From Blastococcus tunisiensis (GTDB taxonomy: Bacteria > Actinomycetota > Actinomycetes > Mycobacteriales > Geodermatophilaceae), in assembly GCF_900112815.1 (NCBI RefSeq), contig NZ_FOND01000006.1, forward strand, positions 66,216 through 130,215: a stretch of 64,000 nt of DNA, read 5' to 3'. Below the pieces are notes generated by a model that saw nothing but the letters and a program-made list of their open reading frames with translations, was not told the origin of the DNA and searched no databases. Below are positions 25,551 through 34,366 of the stretch, one piece after another. Position numbers and translations under genes: made by a program. Position 1 is the stretch's first letter. Every line of letters starts with the position of its first letter.

Positions 25551-27485
25551 ATGACGACCGTCGAGGAACAGCAGGCGGCCGACGCCGCGGTGGCCGAGCG
25601 GCTGGAGCCGGTGTGGGAGGAGAGCGGCGGGCTGCGCGGCTGGTTCACCACCGTCGACCACAAGAAGATCGGGCGCCGGTACCTGGTCACCGCCGCGCTG
25701 TTCTTCGTCGCCGCGGGGCTCGAGGCGATGGTGATGCGCAGCCAGCTGGCCGGCGCGCGCCTGGACGTGGTCTCCCCGGAGCTCTACAACCAGCTGTTCA
25801 CGCTGCACGGCACCACGATGATCTTCTTCTTCTCGACGCCGATGCTCTTCGGTTTCGGGAACTACCTGCTGCCGCTGATGATCGGCTCGCGGGACATGGC
25901 GTTCCCGCGGCTCAACGCCTTCACCTACTACGTGTTCGCGTCGTCCGGGCTGCTGCTCACCGGCAGCCTGCTCTTCGGCGCGGCGCCCAGCGGCGGGTGG
26001 TTCGCCTACGTGCCGCTGACCGAGGAGCAGTACCTGCCGGGCATCGGCATGGACGTCTACTGCCTGAGCCTGCTCCTGCTGGGCGTCTCCACGACCGCGG
26101 GCGCGATCAACTTCATCGTCACCGCGCTGACCATGCGGGCGCCGGGCATGTCGCTCAACCGCGTGCCGCTGTTCGTCTGGTCGCTCGTGGTGACGGCGTT
26201 CATGGTGGTGTTCGCGCTGGCCCCGCTCAACGTGGACAACCTGCTGCTGTTCCTCGACCGGCGCTTCGGCTTCCACGTCTTCGATCCCGACGACGGCGGT
26301 GACCCGGTCCTCTGGCAGCACCTGTTCTGGCTGTTCGGACACCCCGACGTGTACATCATCGTGCTGCCGGCCCTCGGCATCGTCTCCTCGATCGTGCCGA
26401 CGTTCTCCCGGCGGCCGATCGTGGCCTACCCCTTGCTGGTGCTGTCGGCGGTCGCGACCGGGATCATCAGCTTCGGCGTCTGGGTGCACCACATGTTCGT
26501 CACGGGGTTGCCGCAGCTGTCGTTGTCTTTCTTCAGCGCCGCCAGCCTGATCGTGACGATCCCGTCGGGCATCCAGATCTTCGCCTGGCTGTTCACGATC
26601 ATGCTGGGCCGGCTGGTCGTCCGGACGCCGATGCTCTGGATCCTCGGCTTCCTGGTGGTCTTCGTCGCCGGCGGTGTCACCGGGGTGATGTTCGCGGTCG
26701 TGCCGTTCGACCAGCAGACGCACGACTCCTACTTCGTCGTCGCGCACTTCCACTACGTGCTCTTCGGCGGCGCGGTGTTCCCGATCATCGCCGGCATCTA
26801 CTACTGGTTCGGCAAGTTCACCGGTCGCATGCTCAGCGAGCGGCTCGGCCGGTGGAGCTTCTGGCTGGTGTTCGCCGGCTTCAACGTGACCTTCTTCCCC
26901 ATGCACGTCCTCGGGCTGCTCGGCATGCCGCGCCGGGTCTACACCTACGAGCCGGACCTGGGCTGGGAGGGGTGGAACCTGCTGGAGACGGTCGGGGCCT
27001 ACGTCCTGCTCGTCGGCCTGGCGCTGACCCTGTTCAACGTCGTGCGGGCCCTGCGCCGCGGGCCCGCCGCGCCCGACAACCCGTGGGGCGGGGACAGCCT
27101 GGAGTGGGCGACCAGCTCACCGCCGAAGGAGTACAACTTCCCGGTCGTCCCGACGGTGCACAGCCTGCACCCGATGTGGGACGAACGGACGCTGGCCACG
27201 ATGGTGGAGGACCGCCAGGATCCCGGCCGCACGCTGACCGACGGCAAGCAGGCCATGCGCACCAGCGACCTCGACGGCGTCCCCGAGCACCCCCTGGACC
27301 TCCCGGAGGAGTCCGTCCTGCCGGTCGTCGTCGCCACGGGGTTGTTCGTGCTCACCGTCGGCGCGCTGTTCGGTCTGGCCGTCGTCGCCTGGGCCGGCGT
27401 CGCGGTCTCGGTCGCCGGGCTCGTCGTGTGGCACTGGCCGCGCGCCGCCCGCCAGGAGGGTCCCCGTCAGGAGCAGCAGGCATGA
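25551..27485 (+). CDS. ctaD: Cytochrome c oxidase subunit I
   Basis: 644 residues, about 14 helices; the first 12 match haem-copper oxidase subunit I. Ligands: H86 (TLHGTTM), CuB H264 and cross-linked Y268 (GHPDVY), HH in GVWVHHMFVTG, and HDSYFVVAHFHYV. D-channel entry D115 (SRDMAFPR) and N122 are kept. The gating Glu of A1-type enzymes (GHPEVY) is Asp (D266). An extra C-terminal pair of helices (after residue 590) may stand in for subunit IV. Terminal oxidase core, pumping protons while reducing O2. Confidence 0.96.
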   Translation: MTTVEEQQAADAAVAERLEPVWEESGGLRGWFTTVDHKKIGRRYLVTAALFFVAAGLEAMVMRSQLAGARLDVVSPELYNQLFTLHGTTMIFFFSTPMLFGFGNYLLPLMIGSRDMAFPRLNAFTYYVFASSGLLLTGSLLFGAAPSGGWFAYVPLTEEQYLPGIGMDVYCLSLLLLGVSTTAGAINFIVTALTMRAPGMSLNRVPLFVWSLVVTAFMVVFALAPLNVDNLLLFLDRRFGFHVFDPDDGGDPVLWQHLFWLFGHPDVYIIVLPALGIVSSIVPTFSRRPIVAYPLLVLSAVATGIISFGVWVHHMFVTGLPQLSLSFFSAASLIVTIPSGIQIFAWLFTIMLGRLVVRTPMLWILGFLVVFVAGGVTGVMFAVVPFDQQTHDSYFVVAHFHYVLFGGAVFPIIAGIYYWFGKFTGRMLSERLGRWSFWLVFAGFNVTFFPMHVLGLLGMPRRVYTYEPDLGWEGWNLLETVGAYVLLVGLALTLFNVVRALRRGPAAPDNPWGGDSLEWATSSPPKEYNFPVVPTVHSLHPMWDERTLATMVEDRQDPGRTLTDGKQAMRTSDLDGVPEHPLDLPEESVLPVVVATGLFVLTVGALFGLAVVAWAGVAVSVAGLVVWHWPRAARQEGPRQEQQA

Positions 27486-28105
27486 GCGGCACCGTCTCCG
27501 CGGCGACGCGCCCGGACGCCGTCGCCCGCGAGGTCCCGGCCGGTCGCCGTCCCGGGTGGTGGGGCATGGTCCTGACCCTGGCCACCGACGTGGCCGCGTT
27601 CGCCGCCCTCCTCGCGGCCTACTTCTACATCCGCTTCGTGACGGCCGGGGACAACTGGCCACCCGGCGAGATCCCGGAGCCGAAGCTGCTCAAGGCCTGG
27701 ATCATGACCGGCCTGCTGCTCACCAGCAGCCTGCCGCTGGTCGTGGCCGACCTGGGCATCAAGAAGGGCCGGCGCGGTCGGCTGCTGGCCGGCGTCGGCC
27801 TCACCTTCCTGCTCGGCGCCGCGTTCCTGGCAGTGCAGGGCCTGGAGTACCACGAGAAGCTCACCAAGGAGTTCACCCCCCAGACGAACGCCTACGGCTC
27901 GCTGTTCTTCGCCATCACGGGGTTCCACGGGCTGCACGTCATCCTCGGCCTGCTCGCCCTGCTGCTCATCCTCGTGGCCGGGCTGAGCGGGCGGATCACC
28001 CGGCACCACCACGCCGTCGTGCGCATCACGGGGCTCTACTGGCACACCGTCGGCGCGGTCTGGATCGTCATCTTCGCGTCGCTGTACCTGGCGGCGCAGC
28101 TGTGA
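27482..28105 (+). CDS. ctaE: Cytochrome c oxidase subunit III
   Basis: 207 residues from an ATG overlapping the ctaD stop (ATGA). Five-helix short form of subunit III. Recognised by GMVLTLATDVAAFAALLAAYFYIR, the QGLEYHEKL motif, GFHGLHVILGL and GLYWHTVGAVWIVIF. It stabilises the D-channel side of subunit I. Confidence 0.95.
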   Translation: MSGTVSAATRPDAVAREVPAGRRPGWWGMVLTLATDVAAFAALLAAYFYIRFVTAGDNWPPGEIPEPKLLKAWIMTGLLLTSSLPLVVADLGIKKGRRGRLLAGVGLTFLLGAAFLAVQGLEYHEKLTKEFTPQTNAYGSLFFAITGFHGLHVILGLLALLLILVAGLSGRITRHHHAVVRITGLYWHTVGAVWIVIFASLYLAAQL

Positions 28106-28521
28106 GCGCCGGATCCCGGACGGGCGCCGGTGAGCGCATGGGCCTGCGGGCGGCGCCGTGGCTGCTGTGGTTCGGCGTCCTGGGCGGCGGGGTGGCCTGG
28201 TCGCTGCACACCGTCGTGGACTGGGGGCTCGAGGAGACGGTGTGCCGGTCCGGCCACGACGAGGTCCTCGGCCTGCCGCTGCGCCCGGTGCTCTTCGTCC
28301 TCGCCGTGCTCTTCCTGGCCGTCTCGCTCCTCTCCACCCTGGCGTCCCACGTGGTGTGGCGCCGGCTGCGCGGTGCACCGGCCGACGGCGACCGGGCGGC
28401 CCTGCGCCGGCAACGGGCGTCCTTCATGGCCCTGGTCGGCCTCGTCGGGAACGTCCTGTTCACGATCATGCTGGTCATGAGCACGGTCGCCGTGCTGGTC
28501 ATCCCGGTGTGCGCGCTGTGA
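28102..28521 (+). CDS. Conserved membrane protein of the oxidase operon, unknown
   Basis: 139 residues from a GTG overlapping the ctaE stop. Four hydrophobic helices (WLLWFGVLGGGVAWSLHTVV; VLFVLAVLFLAVSLLSTLASHVVW; FMALVGLVGNVLFTIMLVMSTVAVLV) and one conserved-looking CRSGH in the first loop. Position between subunit III and ctaG suggests an accessory subunit or assembly factor for the oxidase. No family assigned. Confidence 0.8.
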   Translation: MSAGSRTGAGERMGLRAAPWLLWFGVLGGGVAWSLHTVVDWGLEETVCRSGHDEVLGLPLRPVLFVLAVLFLAVSLLSTLASHVVWRRLRGAPADGDRAALRRQRASFMALVGLVGNVLFTIMLVMSTVAVLVIPVCAL

Positions 28522-29429
28522 GCGGCCCCGCCATCGACCTGGTGGCCCACGGCGCGGAGGCCGGCGGCACGCTGGCCGGCACGGCCCTGCTCGTCGGTCC
28601 GGCAGCCGCCGTGGCGGCGGCCTACGAGGCCGGCGTCCGGCGGTTGCTCCCCACCGGTCCGCCGTCGTGGCGGTGGCGCCGCTGGTCCTTCCACCTCGGT
28701 CTCGTCGTCCTGGTGACCGTCCTGCTGCCGGTCGTCGAGCCCGTCGTCGAGGAGAGCTTCCCCGCGCACATGGCCCAGCACATCGCGCTGCTGCTCGTCG
28801 CCGGCCCCCTGCTCGCCGCCGGACAGCCGGGTCTTCCCCTGCTGCTGGCCCTCCCGCACCCCTGGCGCCGGCGGGTGGCGGCCGTCCGGTCGTCCCGCAG
28901 CGCCCGACGCGTCCGGGCGGCGGTCACGGTGCCTGCGGTGGTGGTCGCCGTGCACGCCGCCGTCGTCGCGGCCTGGCACCTCCCGTCCGTCTACGCCGCG
29001 GCACTCTCCTCGACCGCCGTGCACGTCACCGAGCACGCCTGCTTCCTGGCCGTCGGGTGGTGGCTCTGGGCCGCCGTGAGCACGTCGTCGCGGCAGCAGC
29101 TCGACGGGCGGACCGTGCTCTACGTGGTCGCCAGCGGCCTGCCGATGAACCTGCTGGGCGCTGTCCTGGTGTTCGCTCCCGAACCGCTGTACCCGGAGCA
29201 GACCGGCACCGGCACCGGCGCCCTCGCCGAGCAGCAGCTGGCCGGCCTGCTCATGTGGGTCCCCGCCGGGATGGCCTACCTGCTCCTGTGCACGGTCCTG
29301 GTGCTCGTCTGGCTGCGCCGGATGGAGCGCGACGCACCCGGCGGGGTGCCGCTGCCACCGCCGACGCTGGACGCCCTGCCGGTCCCGGCGCGGTCCGGGA
29401 GGCCGATCGACGCGGAGGTGCGGCGGTGA
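28518..29429 (+). CDS. ctaG: caa3 oxidase assembly factor CtaG-like membrane protein
   Basis: 303 residues from a GTG overlapping the previous stop. Seven membrane helices with histidines at the outer face (HMAQHIALLLVAGPLL, AAWHLPSVY, HVTEHACFLAVGWWLW), the pattern of the Bacillus CtaG/PF09678 family that inserts copper into caa3 oxidases. It is not the Cox11 family of the same name. Operon context agrees. Confidence 0.9.
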   Translation: MSGPAIDLVAHGAEAGGTLAGTALLVGPAAAVAAAYEAGVRRLLPTGPPSWRWRRWSFHLGLVVLVTVLLPVVEPVVEESFPAHMAQHIALLLVAGPLLAAGQPGLPLLLALPHPWRRRVAAVRSSRSARRVRAAVTVPAVVVAVHAAVVAAWHLPSVYAAALSSTAVHVTEHACFLAVGWWLWAAVSTSSRQQLDGRTVLYVVASGLPMNLLGAVLVFAPEPLYPEQTGTGTGALAEQQLAGLLMWVPAGMAYLLLCTVLVLVWLRRMERDAPGGVPLPPPTLDALPVPARSGRPIDAEVRR

Positions 29430-29818
29430 ACCGGTTCCCGTCCGGAGCAGCGGCGTGGCTGGCGGGTCTGGCCACCGCCGTCGCCGTGGCCGCCTGCTCG
29501 GTCCCCGGTGCGGACCTCCCCCCGGCGGAGTCCGACCTGGGCGATCCCGACCGCGGTGCGGTGCTGATCGACGACTACGGCTGCAGCTCCTGCCACGTCG
29601 TCCCGGGGGTGGAGCAGGCCGACGGCCTCGTCGGACCTCCCCTGACCAGCTTCGGCCGGCGGATGTACATCGCCGGCAACCTGCCGAACAACGCCGAGAA
29701 CCTGCAGTACTGGATCCGGGAGCCCCAGGAGGTGGAGCCGGGCACGGCCATGCCCGACCTCGGGGTCACCCGGGTCGACGCCCGCGACATCGCCGCCTAC
29801 CTCCTGACGCTCGAATGA
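29426..29818 (+). CDS. Cytochrome c lipoprotein, monohaem
   Basis: 130 residues from a GTG overlapping ctaG. Lipobox VAAC (C24) after a short signal. One haem site YGCSSCHVVPG (C53, C56, H57); GTAMPDLGV supplies the likely axial Met. The ending (ARDIAAYLLTLE) mirrors the end of the ctaC cytochrome domain (LNALIAYLETLE), suggesting a paralogue. Probably shuttles electrons between the bc complex and oxidase, or is a supercomplex subunit. Confidence 0.92.
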   Translation: MNRFPSGAAAWLAGLATAVAVAACSVPGADLPPAESDLGDPDRGAVLIDDYGCSSCHVVPGVEQADGLVGPPLTSFGRRMYIAGNLPNNAENLQYWIREPQEVEPGTAMPDLGVTRVDARDIAAYLLTLE

Positions 29819-30606
29819 CCGCCACCCGCTCCCGCGCCCGGCCCTGGCCGACCGTCCTGCTGCTCCTGGCCCTCCTCCTCGCCGGGGTCGCCCTGAGCGG
29901 GCCGGTCGCCGCCGGCCCGGCCGACGTCCCGGCCTCGCCCCCGCCCCCGCGCCCGGACCCGGGCGCGGAGGGCACGGTCGCGCGTGCCCAGGAGCTCTAC
30001 CGGGCCAGCTGCGCGTCCTGCCACGGCCAGGACGGCGAAGGCAGCCAGCGGGGCCCGTCGCTGATCGGCGTGGGCGAGGCGTCGGTGGATTTCCAGCTGG
30101 AGACCGGCCGGATGCCGCTCCGCGAGGAGGACGCCGACCCCGAGCGCGGGGAGCCGGCCTTCGTCGAGGAGGACATCGAAGCCCTCGTCGACTACGTCGG
30201 GTCCTTCGGGCCGGGCGGGCCCGGCATTCCCGACGTGGGGCCGGGAGACCTCGGCGAGGGACTCCACCTGTACCTGCAGAACTGCGCCGCCTGCCACTCC
30301 GCGAGCGGCACCGGGTACACCCAGGTCGGCGGGCGGCAGGCGCCGTCGCTGATGGAGACCGACCCGGAGCAGGTGGCGGAGGCGGTCCGCGTGGGACCGG
30401 GCCTCATGCCCGTCTGGCCGGAGGAGGCGCTGGACCGGGAGCAGCTGGACTCCGTGGTCGCATACGTGCAGGAGCTGCAGCGCCTCGACGGCCGCGGTGG
30501 CGCCGACATCGGCCGGATCGGGCCGGTGGCCGAGACGGTCGTCGGGTTCGCCGGCCTGGCGCTGCTCGTCGTCGTGGTCCGGCTGCTCGGGAAGCGGGCA
30601 CCGTGA
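29815..30606 (+). CDS. qcrC: Dihaem cytochrome c subunit of the bc complex
   Basis: 263 residues, ATG overlapping the previous stop. N-terminal signal anchor, two cytochrome c domains (haem sites C66-AS-C69-H70 and C157-AA-C160-H161), C-terminal membrane helix (VVGFAGLALLVVVVRLLG). This is the QcrC architecture of actinobacterial cytochrome bcc complexes, where the dihaem subunit replaces both c1 and a soluble cytochrome c. Confidence 0.94.
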   Translation: MTATRSRARPWPTVLLLLALLLAGVALSGPVAAGPADVPASPPPPRPDPGAEGTVARAQELYRASCASCHGQDGEGSQRGPSLIGVGEASVDFQLETGRMPLREEDADPERGEPAFVEEDIEALVDYVGSFGPGGPGIPDVGPGDLGEGLHLYLQNCAACHSASGTGYTQVGGRQAPSLMETDPEQVAEAVRVGPGLMPVWPEEALDREQLDSVVAYVQELQRLDGRGGADIGRIGPVAETVVGFAGLALLVVVVRLLGKRAP

Positions 30607-31451
30607 GGCGCGGACCGGCGGAGGCCTGGATCGCGGGGGCCTTCCTCGGCGCGGCCGCATGCGCGCTCGGGTTCATCGCGGCCTACGTCGTCGGCTCCTC
30701 CCCGCAGTGGATGGGGAGCCTGCTCGCCGGCGCCTTCGGGCTCCTCGCCCTCGGCCTGGTCGTCTGGTCGCGGACCCTGCTCCCGCAGGGCACCTACGTC
30801 GAGGAGCGGCCGCCGATGGCTTCGGCACCGGCGGCGCAGGACTCGTTCGTGGACACCCTGGAGCGAGGTGGGAGCGGTACGCCCGGTGTGGTCCGCCGGA
30901 CGCTGCTCCTGGCCGGGCTCGGGATCGGGGCGGCCCTGGTCGTCCCGCTGCGGAGCCTGCTCCTGCCCCGGAGCGAGCCGCCGGGATACGCGCTGCGGCA
31001 CAGCCCGTGGGAGCGTGGCGCCCGCGTGATGACGCGGGCCGGTGACCTGATCCGTCCCGACGAGCTCGCCAGCGGCACGGAGCTGACCGTGTTCCCCGAG
31101 GGTGAGCTGCGCGCCGACGACGCCTCCACCGTGCTGCTGCGGCTCCCACCCGAGGACATCCCCCTGCTGTCCGAGGAGACGGCCCGGTTCGCCGTGGACG
31201 GGATCGTGGCCTTCTCCAAGCTGTGCACCCACGCCGGGTGTCCCGTCGGGCTCTACGAGCAGGCCACCCGGCAGCTGTTCTGCCCCTGCCACCAGTCGGT
31301 CTTCGACGTCCTCCGGGGCGCGGAGCCCACGGCCGGCCCCGCGGTGCGCCCGCTGCCGCAGCTGCCGCTGGGCGTGGACGACGCGGGCTACCTGGTGGCG
31401 CGCGGCGAGTTCCGCGGTCAGGTGGGCCCGACCTTCTGGCGGCCGGCGTGA
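30603..31451 (+). CDS. qcrA: Rieske iron-sulfur subunit of the bc complex
   Basis: 282 residues from a GTG overlapping qcrC. Three hydrophobic helices in the N-terminal half, as in actinobacterial QcrA, then a Rieske domain with CTHAGC and CPCHQS binding the 2Fe-2S cluster. Accepts the first electron of quinol oxidation and passes it to QcrC. Confidence 0.95.
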   Translation: MRRGPAEAWIAGAFLGAAACALGFIAAYVVGSSPQWMGSLLAGAFGLLALGLVVWSRTLLPQGTYVEERPPMASAPAAQDSFVDTLERGGSGTPGVVRRTLLLAGLGIGAALVVPLRSLLLPRSEPPGYALRHSPWERGARVMTRAGDLIRPDELASGTELTVFPEGELRADDASTVLLRLPPEDIPLLSEETARFAVDGIVAFSKLCTHAGCPVGLYEQATRQLFCPCHQSVFDVLRGAEPTAGPAVRPLPQLPLGVDDAGYLVARGEFRGQVGPTFWRPA

Positions 31452-32947
31452 TCACCCGCTGGGCGGTGAAGCGGGCCGACGAGAGGCTGGGCTTCTCCTC
31501 GACCGCACGGACCGGCCTGAACAAGGTCTTCCCCGACCACTGGTCGTTCATGATCGGCGAGATCGCGCTGTACAGCTTCGTGTACCTCGTGCTCTCGGGC
31601 GTGTTCCTCACCCTGTTCTTCGACGCCTCGACCGCGCGGACCGTGTACGAGGGCAGCTACGACGCCATGCGGGGGTCGGAGACGTCGGCGGCCTACGCGT
31701 CGGCGCTGCAGCTGAGCCACGACGTCCGGATGGGGCTGGTGATCCGGCAGTCCCACCACTGGGCGGCGCTGCTGTTCACCGGCGCGATCGTCGTGCACCT
31801 CTGCCGGATCTTCTTCACCGGTGCGTTCCGCCGCCCGCGCGGGATCAACTGGGTCGTCGGGCTCACGCTGCTGCTGCTCGCCATCGTCAACGGGTTCGCC
31901 GGCTACTCCCTGCCCGACGACCTGCTGTCCGGTACCGGGCTGCGGGTGGCCAACGCCGTGCTGCTGTCCATCCCGGTCGTGGGCGACTGGCTGGCGTTCC
32001 TCGCCTGGGGCGGGGAGTTCCCCGGCGAGGCGATGATCGCGCGGCTGTACGTGCTGCACATCCTCGTCGTCCCGGCGCTCATCGTGGCGCTGATCACCGC
32101 GCACATGGTGATCCTGATCCGGCAGAAGCACAGCCAGTTCCCCGGTCCGGGCCGCACCGACACCAACGTCGTCGGTTCCCGGCTGTGGCCGGCCTACGCC
32201 GTGCGCAGCGTGGGGCTGCTGTTCTTCGTCGTCGCGCTCTCCCTGGCCCTCGGTGGGCTCGTCCAGATCAACCCGATCTGGTACTGGGGACCGTTCGAGC
32301 CGGGTGCGGCCACCGCCCCGGCGCAGCCGGACTGGTACGTCGGCTGGGTGGACGGCGCCCTCCGGCTGATGCCGCCCTGGGAACCGACCGTGTTCGGCCA
32401 CCGGCTGCCCAGCGTCTTCCTGCCGGCCGTGGTGCTCCCCGGCCTCACCTTCCTGGTGCTCTACCTGTGGCCGTGGCTGGAGCGGCTGGTGACCCGGGAC
32501 CGCCGCGAGCACCAGGTGCTCCAGCGGCCACGGGACTGCCCGGGACGGACCGCCGTGGGCGTCGCCGCGCTCACCTTCTACGCCCTGCTGCTGGTCGCCT
32601 TCAGCCTCGACCTCGTCAGCCAGTACACCGGCATCGCCGTGTTCACCCTCGTGTACGTCTTCCGGGTGGCGGTCCTGCTCGCTCCCCTGGTCACCGGGGC
32701 GGTCGCCTTCGCACTCGCCCGCGCGCTGCGCGACAGCGACGCCGACGGGCTGCTGGCGCTGACCTGGCCGGACCTGCGGGGATCGCTGCGCCGGCACCGG
32801 CGCGTCGCCGCCGAGCCCGCGGAGCCGTCGGAGGACGCCGGGCAGCCCCCGGCGACGACGCCGGAGGAGAGCCCCCGCGGCCCGGGAGGCCGGGACGAGG
32901 AGGAGGAGTCGGAGCCGGTGCGGGTGGATGCGGGGCCGGTGCCGTGA
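31448..32947 (+). CDS. qcrB: Cytochrome b subunit of the bc complex
   Basis: 499 residues from a GTG overlapping qcrA. Haem b ligand pairs in QSHHWAALLFTGAIVVHLCR and RLYVLHILVVPALIVALITAH. The PEWY loop of canonical cytochrome b is replaced by a PDWYVGWVDG version, as is usual in actinobacteria. The last 80 residues are an acidic, disordered cytoplasmic tail (GRDEEEESEPVRVD). Quinol oxidation and reduction sites of the complex. Confidence 0.94.
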   Translation: MITRWAVKRADERLGFSSTARTGLNKVFPDHWSFMIGEIALYSFVYLVLSGVFLTLFFDASTARTVYEGSYDAMRGSETSAAYASALQLSHDVRMGLVIRQSHHWAALLFTGAIVVHLCRIFFTGAFRRPRGINWVVGLTLLLLAIVNGFAGYSLPDDLLSGTGLRVANAVLLSIPVVGDWLAFLAWGGEFPGEAMIARLYVLHILVVPALIVALITAHMVILIRQKHSQFPGPGRTDTNVVGSRLWPAYAVRSVGLLFFVVALSLALGGLVQINPIWYWGPFEPGAATAPAQPDWYVGWVDGALRLMPPWEPTVFGHRLPSVFLPAVVLPGLTFLVLYLWPWLERLVTRDRREHQVLQRPRDCPGRTAVGVAALTFYALLLVAFSLDLVSQYTGIAVFTLVYVFRVAVLLAPLVTGAVAFALARALRDSDADGLLALTWPDLRGSLRRHRRVAAEPAEPSEDAGQPPATTPEESPRGPGGRDEEEESEPVRVDAGPVP

Positions 32948-33312
32948 GCGAGCACGTGGAGGTGTGGCGGCAGCCCGACGGCGGCTGGCGCTGGCGCTTC
33001 GTCGCCGACGAGGGCGGCGAGCTCCTGGAGCTGCTCAGCAACTCCGCCGAGGCCACCTGCGAGGAGGCGGTCGAGGCCGCGCGGACCGCCTACCCCGACC
33101 TGACCGTGGTCGTCGACCGTCCCTCGGACGAGACCGCCGACGGCACGGCCGGGCGCAGCCACCTCGTGCGGTGGGCCGGCACGGCGCTGGTGCTGCTCCT
33201 CGTCGCCGTCCGCCGGCGCGGCCTGCCGGTGCTGGTCCTGCTCGCCGTCGCCGCAGTGGCCGTCGCGGCACGGGCGCGCCGGCGGGCGGACGCGCGCGGG
33301 AGCGGCTCGTGA
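32944..33312 (+). CDS. Small protein with DUF1508-like N-terminus and membrane helices
   Basis: 122 residues from a GTG overlapping qcrB. The N-terminal half (VEVWRQPDGGWRWRFVADEG ... EEAVEAARTAYPDL) looks like a small YegP/DUF1508-type fold; two adjoining hydrophobic stretches at the C-terminus (VRWAGTALVLLLVAVR, LPVLVLLAVAAVAVAAR) may be one or two membrane helices. Possible accessory protein of the bc complex; function unknown. Confidence 0.7.
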   Translation: MSEHVEVWRQPDGGWRWRFVADEGGELLELLSNSAEATCEEAVEAARTAYPDLTVVVDRPSDETADGTAGRSHLVRWAGTALVLLLVAVRRRGLPVLVLLAVAAVAVAARARRRADARGSGS

Positions 33313-33677
33313 CTCCCCCGGCCCGTCCAGCCACAGGGCTCGGCCGCACCCTGCGGACCGCGCTGGTGGTGCTCGCCCTGGTCGCGGTCGTCGCGGTCAT
33401 GGTCCGGCTGTCGGCGTGGCAGTGGGGCCGCGCCCGTGCCGGCGGATCCCTGGTCAACTACAGCTATGCGCTGGAGTGGCTGGCCTTCGCCGTCCTCACC
33501 GTGGTCGGCGTGGTGCGGCTGTGGCGCGAGGGCCGCCGGGTTCCCGACGAGGACACGCCTCCGGAGCGGCCGGGTCCCGGTGCGCCGATCATCGGGCCTC
33601 CCCTGCGGCCCGGGCAGGAGCTGGAGGAGGTCACCTGGGTCCGGCTGCGCCGCCGGCTGGGGCTCTCCCCCGACTGA
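33309..33677 (+). CDS. Conserved actinobacterial membrane protein, unknown function
   Basis: 122 residues from a GTG overlapping the previous stop, last gene of the oxidase/bc operon. Two membrane helices with a conserved-looking WQWGRARAGGSLVNYSYALEW link, then a proline-rich cytoplasmic tail. Similar text occurs in uncharacterised actinobacterial membrane proteins, as I recall. Not SURF1, which is longer and has different helix ends. Confidence 0.75.
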   Translation: MTPPARPATGLGRTLRTALVVLALVAVVAVMVRLSAWQWGRARAGGSLVNYSYALEWLAFAVLTVVGVVRLWREGRRVPDEDTPPERPGPGAPIIGPPLRPGQELEEVTWVRLRRRLGLSPD

Positions 33678-33686
33678 ACCACGTGC

Positions 33687-34133
33687 TCACCCGGGCGGAT
33701 CGAGGGCCGGACCGGCGTCCCCGGCACCGACCAGCACGGCGAGGGCCGCGACGACGCCCTCGCGCTCGACGTCGGGCACCCGGTGCAGGCACTCGTGCAC
33801 CTGCTCCAGCCGGAGCCGGTCGTACCTCTCCAGCGTCGTCCTCCCCACCTGGGTGAGGAACAGGCTGATCTCGCGACGGGTCTGCGGCGAGGGGCGGCGT
33901 TCCACCAGGCCGCCGGCGACGAGCCGGTCGACCAGCCTGCTGCTGGTCGACATGGTGATCCCGAGCCCCTCGGCCAGCCGGCCCAGGTTGGCACCGGGCC
34001 CTCCTCGGAGGACGGCGAGGGCCCGTAGCTGCACCGCAGAGACGTCCCCGACCGCGTCCGCCGCACGCACCGACACCGCCATGGCCAGCCGGACGGCGCC
34101 GAGCAGCGTCCTGTCGACATCGGCGTCATCCAC
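33687..34133 (-). CDS. MarR-family transcriptional regulator
   Basis: 148 residues from GTG 34133, which has GGAGGG seven bases upstream; an ATG at 34148 would add five residues. The winged helix reads VSAVQLRALAVLRGGPGANLGRLAEGLGITMSTSSRLVDRLVAGGLVERRPSPQTRREISLFLT (in pieces), including the wing arginines RREI. C-terminal dimer helix follows. Ends 10 bases from the convergent oxidase operon. Target and ligand unknown. Confidence 0.9.
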   Translation of the reverse strand: MDDADVDRTLLGAVRLAMAVSVRAADAVGDVSAVQLRALAVLRGGPGANLGRLAEGLGITMSTSSRLVDRLVAGGLVERRPSPQTRREISLFLTQVGRTTLERYDRLRLEQVHECLHRVPDVEREGVVAALAVLVGAGDAGPALDPPG

Positions 34134-34366
34134 GGCGGCGCCCTCCATGATCGCGGCCGGTGGGGATGCCGGCCGTCCCGCCCATCATCCCGGACGGCCC
34201 CCGGTGGCACCGGCCGGACACCCGTTCGGGGCCTGCGGCGCGGGGGCGGTGTCGGTCCGGTGACATCGCGCGGACCACGCTCGCCACATCGGGCCGCAGG
34301 TGCCATCCTCGGGGTGAGTGTCCAACCACCGGCACGTTTCCCGCCTCGTCCCGCGAGAGGGTTGCC

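Noticed and set aside
33309-33677. SURF1-family oxidase assembly protein
   Set aside because: Too short and lacking the large soluble domain between two terminal helices.
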